Shown: positions 1 to 10,124 of the stretch, piece by piece
How positions within the stretch are numbered: position 1 is the stretch's first letter
How the letters are laid out: each line of letters opens with the position of its first letter
Source of the DNA: Erodium maritimum
Taxonomy: Eukaryota; Streptophyta; Magnoliopsida; Geraniales; Geraniaceae
DNA length: 64,000 bases
Direction of reading: 5' to 3'
Assembly: GCA_963921825.1 (NCBI GenBank)
Contig: OY997590.1
Coordinates: forward strand, 44,099,039-44,163,038
Made by a program: the position numbers and the translations under genes
The notes under the pieces: generated by a model
What the model saw: the letters and a program-made list of their open reading frames with translations, nothing else
Database searches by the model: none
What the model was told of the DNA's origin: nothing

Positions 1-699
1 GAGGTTTCACACCTCGGACTGTACGTCAATTAGGTGGGGAGAGTCGAGTCGGTAAAGTCCCGTCGTACGTTGGGTACGCAGGTCGGGAACCGTGTGTAGA
101 CCCATTGTGTTGTGAGTCCTGATTGTGTTTGTGTGTATGTGCAGTACGGGGTTACTGGCATACTGTTTGTGTGTTGCTGCGTGAAAAGTTTTTAAGCTGT
201 CGCGACTCGACTCAGGAGCGCCCATGTGGTCGAGCGTGACGGTGTTGACCTCAAGTGGGTACAATGTAGTTCGGGGACGCCTGGACTGGGTTGTAACTAC
301 CTGATGTTAAGAAATAGGGTTTGTAATGAAAAGGAGAAAGTTTCTTGAATTGTTTGGCCCAGTGGCCGTGTTGTGGAGTTTTGGTTGGCCTTGTGGGCGT
401 GCTTTGTTTATGTTGGCCCGGTGGGCGTGTTTGATTTTGATTGGCCCTGTGGGCGTGTGTGGTTTTGGTTGGCCCGACGGGCGTGGTTTTACGTTGGTTG
501 GCCCGATGGGCGGGTGTCGTTGTCGTTGTTGTCGTTTGGCCGTGTTGGCTTATGATTGAGGTTGGGAGACTTGTGCTTGGTCTTAAGTTGTTGTACGTGG
601 GTTGTTAAGTTGTTGGTCGAGTGTGTGCGTCGTCCAAGGTTTCTCTTTGAGGTTAAAAAGGAGTAAGGGTCAAGTTTAAGGCGCTTTTGGAAAACTGGC

Positions 700-830
700 A
701 TGCGCGAGAGTCACGGATCCTGTCACGGATCCGTGACGGATCAGAGGGTTTTGGCCATTTTAGGGCCTTTTTCACGGCACCGTGACCCCAACCGTGACGG
801 GGTCTGTCACGGGTCCGTGACCTCTGTCTT
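700..830. repeat. Cluster of TCACGG-N-CCGTGA palindromes
   Basis: TCACGG and CCGTGA half-sites alternate, for example GTCACGGATCCGTGAC near 726-741 and TCACGGGTCCGTGA near 807-820, with variable centres. The related element at 18009-27994 has an unrelated 34-bp GC-rich repeat at this leader position. The same palindrome type recurs in family G LTRs at 7467-7610 and 58690-58860. Confidence 0.75.
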
Positions 831-869
831 TTTCACCGTCTTTTTTACGCGGTTGTCGCATTGTGTTTG

Positions 870-1080
870 CGTGACTTATGTGATCGGGTTATGGGGGTAT
901 TGATAGTGTGAGCAATAGTGTTTGCTTAGTTGAGAGCGTGATCCCCGTCTTGAGGTTTCCTTACGTGATCGGCTAATTGGGATATTGAGGTGGTGAGCAA
1001 TAGTGTTTTACTGAATTGAGGACTTGTTTCCAGTGTCGAGGTTTATCTTGAGGTGGTGAGCGAGTACTTGAGGTGTTGTT
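870..1080 (+). repeat. Leader tandem repeat, about 85 bp
   Basis: Two to three degenerate units contain 'gtgatcgg', 'tattgaggtggtgagcaatagtgtt' in shortened form and 'cttgaggtttccttac'. The minus-strand element carries the same units at 23945-24290, so the repeat predates both copies. Confidence 0.6.
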
Positions 1081-1164
1081 AGCGTGAGCAGTGTGACGTT
1101 TGACATCAGGTTTTGAGGTAGTGGTTGCCCTGGTTAGATCGGTAAGTCTTTAGTGCGTTACTAG

Positions 1165-1238
1165 TATGCCATAATCGAACGGGTGTCCGTGGAGGTGAGC
1201 ATAACGCTCATCCCCTTTATTACTTTTCCCGCAAGGGA
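1165..1238 (+). promoter_or_regulatory. Leader copy of the palindrome-plus-pyrimidine module also found in LTRs
   Basis: The sequence reads 'tatgccataatc', then 'gtgtccgtgg', then GGTGAGCATAACGCTCATC, then 'cccctttattacttttccc' and 'gcaaggg'. The LTR 3' halves carry the same order: 'tatgccgtagtc', 'gttatccgtgg', GGTGAGCGAACGCTCACC, then 'gcttttcctacagg'. The minus-strand element has the leader version at about 23800-23870. Function is unknown. Confidence 0.55.
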
Positions 1239-1354
1239 CGAGTAGTGAACACTGGTTTGGTTGCGGAAAGTTATAAGTAAATGCATCGAGGATCGTGTGA
1301 GGGTTGCACTAGACCTTACCGGGGTGACTAATAGAGTGGGTGTTCGGTCTCCGA

Positions 1355-1808
1355 TTTGGGCGTCAGTTTTATTGGATGCCGGGATGTCACACTCGTTTGT
1401 TCGTCGAGTTGTGCTTAGAGGTTAGGGCTGAGTTTAGAGCCGTTGAGCCCACCCCTGCGTCTGGACACGCCGGTTAGTGGTGGGGTGGTGTTGACTAGGG
1501 TCTGTCGTGCCTGCGGAGTTGGAGAAGCGAACCGATACAGGAGGTTCGAGAGAAGGCTCAAGAGCCCTGATGTTGGATCGAGTCCTCACCCCGAGGATTC
1601 GGGTACGTTCGGAGTTGGTAAGCACGACGGCGGTAGTGGAGCGAGGTCTTAGAGAGACCGCGAGGTTCCGTGAGGTTCGGCAGCGACTGAGCTTGCGCGT
1701 GTGTCCGTGGGAAGGATACTTACGGAATGACAACCTTCAACGTAATCTTGGGAATGGATTGGCTGGCGTAGTGCCGAGCCAATACCGGCTGTTACTGGCG
1801 ATGAGCGA
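1355..1808 (+). pseudogene. Ty3/gypsy aspartic protease remnant
   Basis: A frame reading VLLDAGMSHSFV (about 1366-1400) is the retropepsin active-site region, with the usual D-T-G changed to D-A-G. The family's ILGMDWL motif near 1744-1765 marks the end of the protease. Stops and frame changes separate them. The sequence then jumps, at about 1808, from the region after GMDW straight into RNase H sequence, so the rest of the protease-RT linker and all of RT are deleted. The minus-strand copy keeps this intervening part, which dates the deletion to this copy. Confidence 0.75.
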
Positions 1809-2010
1809 TTTCAGGTGTTCTCCGATCATAAGAGCTTTAAGTACATCTCTTTCCAACGAGACCTGAATACGCGCCAGCGGCGATGGGTGGGACTACTCGA
1901 GGAGTACGACTTTGAGCTACACTATCATCTGGGTAAGGCAAACGTGGTTGCCGACGCCCTGAGTAGGAAGTCGGTCCCGATTCTTACTAGCATATCAGTC
2001 CGAGAGTGGG
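1809..2010 (+). pseudogene. Ty3/gypsy RNase H C-terminal remnant
   Basis: The frame starting near 1815 reads FSDHKSFKYI, then DLNTRQRRWVGLLEEYDFEL and then NVVADALSRK. These are the conserved C-terminal RNase H blocks of Ty3/gypsy pol (D-H-K-S-L-K-Y and A-D-A-L-S-R). The catalytic core upstream is missing because of the deletion at 1808. The frame continues to 2291, but without recognisable homology beyond the linker to integrase. Confidence 0.8.
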
Positions 2011-2860
2011 ACATGATATGGGGACTAGGCACGCTCGGGTTGGAGATAGAAGAGGTTACTGGCGGTGTGGCCATGTACTTCTTGGTGATTCAGCCCACCT
2101 GGCTTGGCCGGGGAATAGAACACAATCAGTGGATGTCGAGACGACAGAGGTCCAGGAGAGAGTTGCCGGCGGTGTTGACGCCGAGGACTGCGATCGTCGG
2201 GGTAATTGGGAGTTACGGTATCGCGGAGGGTGGTTCGTACCGCGTAACGGTGGAGGCGACAAGCTGCGAGAGTCGCAGCATTCGCGTCTGACAGTGCACG
2301 TGGGTAGCACTAAGATGAGCGCGACATTTGGTGGCATCTCTAGTGGAGCGGGATGCGGAGAGCGGTCGCGGAGTTAGTATCGCGATGCGTCACTCGTCGG
2401 CAGGTGAGAGCCCAACAACAGCGTCCCGCTGGATTACTGCAACCACTGCGGGTTGCACAGTGGAAATGGGGGCACGTCACGATGGATTTCATGAGCGATT
2501 AGCCGAGTTCGCCTACAACAACAACTTTCAGGCCAGTATCATGATGGCACCGTTCGGAGCGTTGTATGGTAGGCCGTGTCGGTCGCCCGTGTGCGGGGCA
2601 GAAGTGAGGAATGAGGGTTCACTGGGTCTAGAACTAAACCGAGAGACAGCTGAGTCGGTCTTGCCGAAGCGTGAGCGGTTGAAGACCGCGCAGAGTCAGC
2701 AGGAGCTATGCTAACAGACGGCGCCGACCTCTCGAGTCAACAGTCGGTGGTCATGTATCCCTAGAGATGAGTCCGAAGGGTGGACTGGTGCGTTTCAACC
2801 ACGGCGGAGGCGGGTTAGCCCCGAGGTGTATCAGGCCTTTCGAGGTCTTGAGTACGTCAT
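2011..2860 (+). pseudogene. Integrase remnant with the catalytic core missing
   Basis: Broken frames give the zinc-finger region (RESQHSRLTVH... around 2265-2310, then AVAELVSRC near 2360-2390) and QQRPAG...WKWGHVTMDF near 2410-2490. The next residues are [13 protein letters not shown]...APFGALYG at 2500-2570, a motif that normally lies about 150 residues further on. The D,D part of the D,D,35E core is therefore absent. The minus-strand element has the same junction. The tail around 2640-2860 has LKTAQSQQ and later a SPKGG/FGPFEVL-like stretch in shifted frames. Confidence 0.75.
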
Positions 2861-3090
2861 TGAGTGGGCAGATGTCGAGGTAACGGGTGATGTCTCGTAT
2901 GAGGAAAACTGGTTTGGGAAATGGATCCCCGAGAGCAGGTCCTGCACGGAAAGGTTATCCGCTTAGAACGGGTGCAGTGGCAGCACCACGAGGCCGAGTC
3001 GACTTGGGAGCGCAAGGACAAGGTTCACGCGAGTTGCCCCGATCTATTCGACTTCGGAGGAACGTTTGTTTTAAATTTCGGGACGAAATT
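2840..3090 (+). pseudogene. Chromodomain-like C-terminal tail of gypsy pol
   Basis: In shifting frames the sequence reads YVIEWADVEVTGDVSYEE, then VIRLERVQWQHHEAEST, then TWERKDKV and DLFDFGGTFV. This is the chromodomain-like tail of Tekay/Del-type integrases, just upstream of the polypurine tract. At least two frameshifts break it. The minus-strand copy carries the same tail at about 20660-20900. Confidence 0.65.
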
Positions 3091-3107
3091 CCTTTAAGGG
3101 GGTAGAT
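3091..3107 (+). other. Polypurine tract of the family A element
   Basis: CCTTTAAGGGGGTAGAT directly precedes the LTR start TGTAATAACC at 3108. The minus-strand element has the equivalent tract TTCTTTTATGGGGGGTAGAT at 20653-20634. Confidence 0.8.
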
Positions 3108-4594
3108 TGTAATAACCACTCCCGGTCAACGCCAGTCAAATCTGCGAAAAACGGGAAAATTTAAAAAAATTCAGCAGACACTTGATTGAACCTAAATTTG
3201 ACCCCAAGGGTCATACCGGACTTAAGTTGACCCCGATATCGACCAAAGTGAGTTCCGGGGGACTCAGGGCAACTTTCTGATCAATTTGGGAAATGTTGAC
3301 TTTTCGCTGGAAAAGTCAACCGAGCGACGTTTTGGTCCATTCGAGGATCGTTTTGGGTCCAAAAAGCTTAGCCGTCGTCGCAGCGGTCTTAGTTGAGCCG
3401 TTTCCTTGTAGCCTGTCAAGTTTCGTAATTTCTTGGAAAAAGTGCCCGTTCGGGGCCCGAAACGTCCGAATTTCGCGAATCTGATTGGAAAATATCTAGC
3501 AGATATTTCCCCAAAAAGGTGTGGGACCCACCTAGCCACTTGTCAAACAAGTGGTGGTGTTAGGTTTTGGGACAAGACAAGACAAGACTTTGATGGTTAG
3601 TTTTGGTTTTTAAAGTGTTAGTTTTTTTAATAAAACAAAAGGGAAATAAGATGATACACGTCCATTTCAAAAAAAGAAGAAGAAAAGGGTAGGTTTTAGA
3701 GAGAGAAAATGAGTTAGGAGAAAAGGAGAGAAAAGAGAAGAGGCTTGTGGAATTTGTGATGTTTCTCGATCATCCGACCGGTGGATCGTCTCAACGATAG
3801 AAGAATCTAGTTCACACCGTCGTTCTGTACGGTGAGCACATAACTGATTTTCGTTTTGGAAAGTTCGAATTTTAGGGTTTGAGTTTAAACGATTCAAATG
3901 TGGTTGGGTTTTGTTTAAGTTTGGTTTAAAGATGATTGGTTGAGGTTTGGAGTTCGTTAAAAACTTTTTGGGGTGAAAAGGGAATTTTTCCCATTGTGGC
4001 CATGTGGGGCCCACGTGCCTGGGTATCGGGTTTTTGTGTTCCGGTGGTTTAGAACGTTCCCCGGATCATTAATCTAAAACCGGATCGAAATTTGGATTTA
4101 AATTGTGAAAGTTGTAATTGACGGGTTTAGAAACTTGAAACGCTAAATAAATTACTCGGAAGTCGGAATTCGATTCCGTCGAGTGCCTAGGAACCCTTGA
4201 ATTATTCTAAGACCGTAGAAACGAAAACGGGAATTTTCGGAGCTCCGGAACGGCATTTACAAAACCCGGGCAGATTCGCCATGTCGGGCGAATCAGGCCT
4301 TTTCGGGTTCAATATCGACAATGTCGAGTAATTGGGGAGTTTGGGAGTGATCGACATTGTCGGGGTTACTTTTGGGCGTCAGGTTTATTAAAATTCAGCA
4401 TTATGCCTACAAGCTTAAAAGCGTTTAAAATTGTGTTCATTTAGATCGTGCTGCGAACCGGGGCCAAGGAAAGCTAGGCGAGTGACGGAGATCACGCCGA
4501 GGCTTATTTGGGCACTTTTGGAGAACACGCAGGAGGTAGGGAAAAGTAGCCGGATCTCGGCCCTGACTAGGGAAAGTTAACAGTAGAATTGCAT

Positions 4595-4870
4595 GTGACA
4601 CCGGGGTGTCATGGGTTAAGTAGGCTTATTTGAATATTAGAAAGGCATGATACGGGAACGTAGCGATTATTAGAAAAGCATATGACACTTAGTAGTGTCG
4701 TAGGAGCAATGAACTTAGCGATGTTAGAATTACTGGAGGCATATGACCATGCCCGGAGGTTGATTGCGAACTTATCGAGATTAGGAGTACTGGAGGCATA
4801 TGACCATGCCCAGAGGTTGTTTGTGAAACGGTTGATATTAGGACTGTTGGAGGCATTGGTTATGCCGGAG
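4595..4870 (+). repeat. Serial short hairpins in the LTR
   Basis: Degenerate units of about 60 bp each carry a small inverted repeat: GACACCGGGGTGTC (near 4599), ATACGGGAACGTA (near 4651), GACACTTAGTAGTGTC (about 4685-4700), then GGCATATGACCATGCC twice (near 4738 and 4794) and GGCATTGGTTATGCC (near 4853). Stems differ between units but stay complementary, and the motif set recurs in all other A-type LTR copies in the window. Confidence 0.8.
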
Positions 4871-4889
4871 GTTGATTGTGTATTTTGTG

Positions 4890-5240
4890 TCTTGGGTGGC
4901 CATGAGAGCCTGTGTTTTACTGTTGTATCTTGGGTGGCCATGAGAGCCCGTGTTTTTACTGTTGTGTCTGGGTGGCCATGAGTGCCCGTGGGGGTTGATT
5001 GAACCCGTGTCTATACTGTTGGTGGGTCTTGGGTGGCCGTGAGTGCCGTGGGGTTGTTGAGCCCGTGAGTTACTATTGGAGTGTCTTGGGTGGCCATGAG
5101 TGTCGTGGGGTTGTTGAGCCCGTGAGTTACCGTTGGTGTGTCTTGGGTGGCCGTGAGTGTCCGTGGGGTTGTTGAATCTGTGTTTTACTATTGGTGTCTT
5201 GGGTGGCCATGAGTGCCTATGGAGTGTTGAACCTGTGTTG
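4890..5240 (+). repeat. LTR minisatellite, TGGGTGGCCATGAG...GGGTTGTTGA unit
   Basis: Six to seven units of 30-60 bp share TGGGTGGCCATGAGTGCC, and most share a GGGTTGTTGA(A/G)CCC hairpin with a GTTG loop. Homologous arrays lie at 18880-19290, 26180-26630, 30370-30690, 33855-34200, 53080-53570 and 57130-57550. Copy number and period differ in each. Confidence 0.85.
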
Positions 5241-5351
5241 GTGCTGCTTGTTGAACTTTGCTTGTGATTGTGATTGTGCTTGCCCGAGGTTAGTGACCCG
5301 ACTCTGTGTCGGGAAGTGGTGTGGAATTTGGCTGGCTTACCTGACAGGGAT

Positions 5352-5515
5352 CGCTAAGTTGCGAGTGTTCTTTGGTTAGCCTGACCGAGTTCGAGTCTCG
5401 GGAGGTTGCGAGTGTTCTTTGGCTGGCTTGACCGAGTTCGAGTCTCGGGAAGTTGCGAGCGTTCTTTGGCTAGCCTGACCGAGTTCGAGTCTCGGGAGGT
5501 TGTGAGCGTTTTTAG
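5352..5515 (+). repeat. 47-bp tandem repeat in the LTR
   Basis: The unit 'gttgcgagtgttctttggtt' plus 'agcctgaccgagttcgagtc' plus 'tcgggag' repeats about three and a half times. The GTTCGAGTC part resembles a tRNA B box, but no A box or tRNA fold was found. Other A-type LTRs carry different tandem arrays at this point (30795-30990, 53648-53867). Confidence 0.8.
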
Positions 5516-5943
5516 GCGATGAGAGGGAAGCTCCCCTTCCGACTAGCTATCGGAAAAGCAGCGCTGTATATATCACCAACAGGTCAACCGCCTGGAGCCT
5601 GACAGGGATCGGCAAAGCGCATGGGGCAGGCTCGAGCCCAGCCGGTTAGCAACCGGCACTGAGCAGCTGATAGGAGTGCGATCCTTTGTGATCTTGTTTG
5701 GTGTGCGATCCTTTGTGATCTTGGGTGTTGCGTGGTGGTCTGTCGTGTCTTTGGAGGAGGTTGTCGATCGTTGTGTCGGGTCTACCTTACGTGTCCGAGT
5801 GTTGAGTCCGCTGAGGAAAGTATCAGTGTGTGGGTGTCGGTCGGGTTACTTGAGTTGGCGATGGTGTTCCCGGTGTTGAGTTGGTTGTTGGTGTTACTGG
5901 CATTGTCTGCTAATTATGTCGTAGTCAGTCTGTTATCCGTGGT

Positions 5944-5983
5944 GGTGAGCGAACGCTCACCCCTAGCTGGTCTTCCTACAGGT
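5944..5983 (+). promoter_or_regulatory. Conserved LTR palindrome followed by a splice-acceptor-like tract
   Basis: GGTGAGCGAACGCTCACC (8-bp arms, 2-nt centre) is followed by TCTTCCTACAGGTA. The palindrome recurs at 18282-18299, 25585-25602, 31219-31236 (centre changed to AG), 33270-33287, 54150-54167 and 58106-58123, always with TTTTCCTACAGGTAC downstream in the sense direction. The tract looks like a 3' splice site, but splicing is not demonstrated. Confidence 0.6.
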
Positions 5984-6349
5984 ACCGATTGCAGGTTGGA
6001 CTAGGTGAGCTTCCGAAGCTTGAAGAGATGGGAGCGGGATTATGGGTTTATTTTGAGTCTAGCGACGGATACCATACTTTTTTCCACTTGTTGGGACGTG
6101 TTTTAAGTTGTAAATATTATTTTGTTGAACAAACGGTGATCTTAAAGTGATTTAATGTAAAAGGTTTCAAAATATTTTATCGTTTTAAAAGTTCACGTCC
6201 TGAGTTCGGTTTATTGAAATTGGGGCGTGACAAGGCACATACATCGGGCTACCGGTAATATCCCTGAGGGACACCTATCGTCGGTATCTCGGAAATACCC
6301 CCAAAGGACAATATGTCATCGGGATGCAACAGGATAACGATCCCTCGAC

Positions 6350-6590
6350 TATAATACTACCCTACACCAGAATCATCAACGGTATAGGTACCATACCGTA
6401 TCAACAATCACCATTATATCATCCTACACCGGAATTCTCAACAGTGAAGGTACCATATCGGATCAAAAATAACCATTATACCGCCCTACACCGGAATCCT
6501 AAACGGTGTGGGTACCATCCATCGGCTATGATATTATCCCACACCAGAATCCTCTACAGTGTGGGTACCATACCGGAACACCAATAATCA
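6350..6590 (-). repeat. Family G LTR minisatellite with covarying hairpins
   Basis: Four units of about 60 bp each contain an inverted repeat around GAATCCTCTA: CCTACACC/GGTATAGG at 6361-6388, a decayed unit at 6424-6451, CCTACACC/GGTGTGGG at about 6486-6513 and CCCACAC/GTGTGGG at 6539-6566. Homologous units at 54470-54615 have CTATACC/GGTATAG stems. Confidence 0.75.
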
Positions 6591-7466
6591 ATATCTCACA
6601 GGATCAACCAATCAATGCCCCACAGGGTCCACAAACAATATCCCGCAGGATCAACCAATCAATGCCCCGTAGGATCCACAATCAATTCAACCAAACTTAG
6701 AAATCCGCAGATTCATCAATACACGTCACAAGGGATTCATACCCACAATTACACTTACCATCATACTTACCAACCACGTTCCATCGGTCTATCACTCACC
6801 CGACCATAGCATTTAGCACAATCAATTACACTCAATCATTCATTCATTCAATCATACAATCATCCAAGCATTCATGTGATCATTCAAACATACAATTTAT
6901 CTAGTTTCATCAGACTCTTAATTCATCTTAAAAACTAAGCAAGCAATGCATGTGAGGCAACCACAACCAATCCTATGGCTCATCTCAGCCTTTCTACCAG
7001 TAAAGCAATTTCCCAATTATTGAAAGCGAGTTAAACTAGTTGTTCACATCCTATGCATGCATACTAGACACGTCCGGTTATTAGTAATTGAAAGACGATT
7101 ATTCTAGTTATTCGCATCCTATATGCAATCTAGGACCTTTCCAATTTTATTAACCTAATAGGCATACTAAGTATTGAAATGCACGAGAAGTTTAGTACTT
7201 TCCCTACCTTGTGGTCTTCCTCTAAAAATCCTTCTAGTTGCCGGAGTCAAAGCTAGCTTCCTCTCCGTTCTTCACATGGGTCCCCAAGTAGTCTTCGTCT
7301 CTCGAGCTCGGTTTCCAAGGTCTAGGATCACAAATAAACTCTAATTAAAGGCTAATCACAGTGAAAACAACTAAGCACAAAAGACTACACCAGTTGTTTC
7401 AAAACCTTTTCTTGAAGTGAACGAAAACGATCGAAAAGGGGCTCAAAAGGACCAAAACTGCTCTGC
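6591..7466 (-). other. Family G LTR body, non-coding
   Basis: This region has no gene. It holds 'cccgcaggatcaaccaatcaatg' type short repeats (6595-6690), a C/A-rich stretch and the 'attcgcatcctatatgcaat' block at 7080-7160. That block also occurs at 16980-17060, 52260-52510 (opposite strand) and 58400-58460. The tract TACTTTCCCTACCTTGTGG (7195-7214) is the reverse complement of the 'gaggtagggaaaagta' block shared with family A. Confidence 0.6.
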
Positions 7467-7610
7467 CACGGATCTGGTCACGGATCCGTGGGCTGTGCCG
7501 TAACGGTTCTCCTCACGGAGCCGTTTCTGACGCCTTCACAATCTCCCTCACGGAGCCGTGAGGTCCTCCGTCACGGTTCCTATCACGGAGTCGTGACGTC
7601 TGACACTGTT
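7467..7610. repeat. TCACGG-N-CCGTGA palindrome array in a G LTR
   Basis: About six half-site pairs such as TCACGGATCCGTG, TCACGGAGCCGTGA and TCACGGAGTCGTGA occur within 145 bp. The homologous array in the other G LTR is at 58690-58860, and an unlinked cluster lies at 700-830. Confidence 0.8.
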
Positions 7611-8156
7611 TATCCGTCTGCTTCCTGCAGCTCCAAAAACAGTTCCTAAACGTCTCTACTTCAAAACCCACCATGGGTGTTCATCAAAACTCCAAAAAAA
7701 TGAATTAAAATTCATCATCTAACATCAAAATCCTTCAAAACTTCATGAATCCAAACTCCAAACCCAACCATTGTTCATCAAATTTCTCCAAAACCCAAGA
7801 ACTAAAATCCATAGAAACGAAAATATGGGAGGGATTTACCTTGAGGATGAGGAGTAGATGAAGAATCAAGAGCTTTTGAGAGGTTTTGGGTAGAAAGTGG
7901 CTTCAAGCTTCCATTTTTCCTACTCACTTCTTCTTCAACCTCCAAAACCAATTTCCTCCTCTCTCTCTCCCTCCCAAATTCGGCTGCCTTGGTATTTGTG
8001 CTGAAATGGGCACCAAATGGGGCTTAAAACCTAGAAGGGATAGTGTCCAAAATACCTCTTATCTTTACTCTTCCCTCAAAACCACAAAGGAGGGTATAAG
8101 GGTCAATCAAGCTTCATTCCCATCCTCCAAGCCACTAATGACATGTGTCATCATGG

Positions 8157-9844
8157 TGTTAGTCTTAGTGCCCATAGTTCAATCCTAAATGTCCAAATGT
8201 ATATATCATCGTTAGCAATAAAATCAAAACGGCTTTATATTACTTATGTGTTGGAGTAATATATCGATGTGTGCTCTGATCTATGCCCACCATGCGAATA
8301 GAACCATAGATTTAGATAGATCATACTCGATGGGTCCCTAGTCAACAAAGCTTCATTAGAAGCGACTAATATGAAAGATGGCTCTTTATGGCTTACGTTC
8401 TGTTAGTCATTGGAATGGGATTCCGGAGTCTGATCATAGATATCATGTGGGACATGATATTGGACTACCCGCCCTGAATATGTGTCATAGATTGAGTCAT
8501 GAACATATTCAGTGTCGTAGCTTGTCATGTATCCTTAGACCAAGGAGTCTTTGTGATCGCTATGTAGTCAACAACTGAGTTTGACCTGAGCCTAACGTTG
8601 TCCGTAACAGGGCTTCCATAACGGCCAGGATTGGCTTGGGGACAGGCTACATGAGTGACACGAAAGACGGCTAAGGGATTTATCCCTCATACTGAGGTAT
8701 GAGAAAGATATCGGTTCTCGGCCGCTTGATCGAGAGTGATTGAAAGAATAGCATGGCCATGCACATGATACTGGGTATCATATCTTTAGTCATCTCACAT
8801 ATCAAGGAACATTGGTTGAGAATAATAAGGATGACGGCTCTATGCCTTATCTCAATCAGGATATCGGAGATAAAAGGATAATGATAGGGATGACGGAAAG
8901 GTTAGAATCGACAGGGTCGATTCGTTATGCAGTGTCAGGCAATACTAAAGTCTCGTTAGTTTCCACTTAAATAGGATCAAGTAAAATGGGATTTTACGTT
9001 GATCTATTGACATGCATAAACCTAAGGGTCACACCGGAGGATGAAACTCATTGACACATTTATGGAGAATGGCCAAAAGGGAGTTGTCTCGGGACATGAC
9101 CAAAACTGGGTTTTGGGTCATGTGCCCGTAAGTGAATAGGACTTTACGGATCGAGACAAGGCTTGGAGTCTTGGGATTGATTGCGTCGGATAATGTTGGA
9201 CATTTCCGGTATGGAAGGCTTGGAGGCGATGAGCGAATCACGGGACCTCGTTGGAAATGGCCACGGGCCATGTTCCAAGAGGCCCATGAAAGGCCCATGC
9301 AACCAATGCCCATGGAACTAATTAATCAAGTCTTGATTAATTAGTACTAAGCAAGCAAGACAAGGATTAAGGTGTTGGTGATTCACCACCTAACCCAATC
9401 TTGTCTTGCCATACTTTGTCTTATTTACACCTTACTTGACACCATACTTGTCCCATGCCTTTAGTTGGACAAGTATGGGTTTTGTTATGTTTAAGTCATC
9501 TTTTTTCAACATAACAAACACAAGACAAGAATAGGAAACACAACTTCTCTCTCTCTTCCCTTGCAATTTCGGGTTTGGCAAGCTCCCACCTCCATTTTTG
9601 TGTTCTTGAGTCCTCAAAGAGAAGAACTACGTGGCTTTGATTCCCATGTGGATACGTAGGCGTCTTGGAGACTCAAGCCAATCATTCGTTACCCGGTGTT
9701 CTTGTTTTGGTAAGAACTAGTGCTGAATTTTTCTCTTGTGAATCCATTCTTTGTTAGTTGTTTCATGGTTTTAATCGTCTCTTGGTTTTCCTTGATTTTC
9801 CGCTGCGAGTTGGTTCATCTCCAACCCTACCTCGAGACCCAACA
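8157..9844 (+). mobile_element. Solo LTR of copia family H
   Basis: The element runs from TGTTAGTCTTAGTGCCC to CCTCGAGACCCAACA, 1688 bp, flanked on both sides by CATGG (8152-8156 and 9845-9849). It is the reverse complement of the LTRs of the full H element at 36982-45434. Its length equals theirs within 1 bp, so it is a complete solo LTR left by LTR-LTR recombination inside the G LTR. The small open frames in it also occur in the other H LTRs and are not protein genes. Confidence 0.93.
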
Positions 9845-10124
9845 CATGGGACCACTCTCATTTAAATAAAATTCCAAGAGTCCAAATTTATATCAAATTT
9901 AGCCGATAAAGAGTTCGAGTTTGACCGAAAGTTGACCTATCCAATATTACAGTCAAACGAAAGGTAATGGCCCAACTAAGCTAACCGTGATAGTGGCTAA
10001 GCTTTTTGAGCCCCGGAAAGGTCCTGAATGACTTCCGGAGTCATCGGTTGAATTTTCCGGCCGAAAGTCAAACTTCGCTAGAATTCACCGGTTCGACCGG
10101 GATCGACCGGAGGCGGTTCTTACA

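Larger units (their letters stand above)
1..1340 (+). other. Untranslated leader of the family A element
   Basis: This stretch matches the leader of the minus-strand element (25297 down to about 23770) at 1-640 and 840-1340 and has no convincing coding sequence. It runs straight into the protease remnant, where gag would be expected. It includes a G/T-rich stretch with GTGGGCGTG-like repeats (400-520), a palindrome cluster (700-830) and repeats of about 85 bp (870-1080). The short reading frames here are not conserved in the other copy. Confidence 0.7.
1..6232 (+). mobile_element. Non-autonomous Ty3/gypsy (Tekay/Del-like) retrotransposon, family A, 5' LTR off the window
   Basis: The first bases match the minus-strand element at 18009-27994 starting about 20 nt inside its primer-binding site, so the 5' LTR ends just left of base 1. 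The order is leader, protease remnant, RNase H remnant, integrase remnant, chromodomain-like tail, polypurine tract and a 3125-bp 3' LTR. No gag is visible, and reverse transcriptase is deleted at about 1808. The long LTR and the C-terminal tail ending near a CCTTTAAGGGGGTAGAT tract suggest the Tekay/Del chromovirus clade (inference). The 3' LTR ends at ...GGGGCGTGACA and abuts family G LTR sequence, so this element inserted into that LTR; the target duplication cannot be checked because the left flank is missing. Confidence 0.85.
3108..6232 (+). repeat. 3' LTR of the plus-strand family A element
   Basis: The LTR runs from TGTAATAACCACTCCCGG to GGGGCGTGACA, 3125 bp. Modules in order: a U3-like AT-rich part, a CGACAATGTCGA inverted repeat (4315-4362), 'gaggtagggaaaagtag' (about 4529), serial hairpins (4595-4870), a TGGGTGGCCATGAG minisatellite (4890-5240), a 47-bp repeat (5352-5515), the GGTGAGCGAACGCTCACC palindrome (5944-5961) and the AT-rich end. 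Open frames inside it are repeat artefacts. Confidence 0.9.
6233..10124 (-). mobile_element. Family G LTR (gypsy-related), broken by two later insertions
   Basis: Read on the minus strand, the LTR starts TGTAAGAACCGCCTCCGG at 10124 and runs to 6233, where the family A element begins. The solo H LTR at 8157-9844 interrupts it. The missing end can be inferred from the copy at 15442, which has about 700 bp more before the shared 'ggaggcacatac' point. Its ends resemble family A LTRs (TGTAAGAACC ... GGGGCGTGACA), so G and A are related. It abuts LINE coding sequence directly at 10125, so it entered the LINE; no internal G region is seen. Confidence 0.75.

Noticed and set aside
5385-5500. GAGTTCGAGTCTCGGG repeats as tRNA or Pol III B boxes
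   Set aside because: Resembles a B box, but no A box at suitable distance, no cloverleaf, and the repeat is one of several unrelated arrays at this LTR position.
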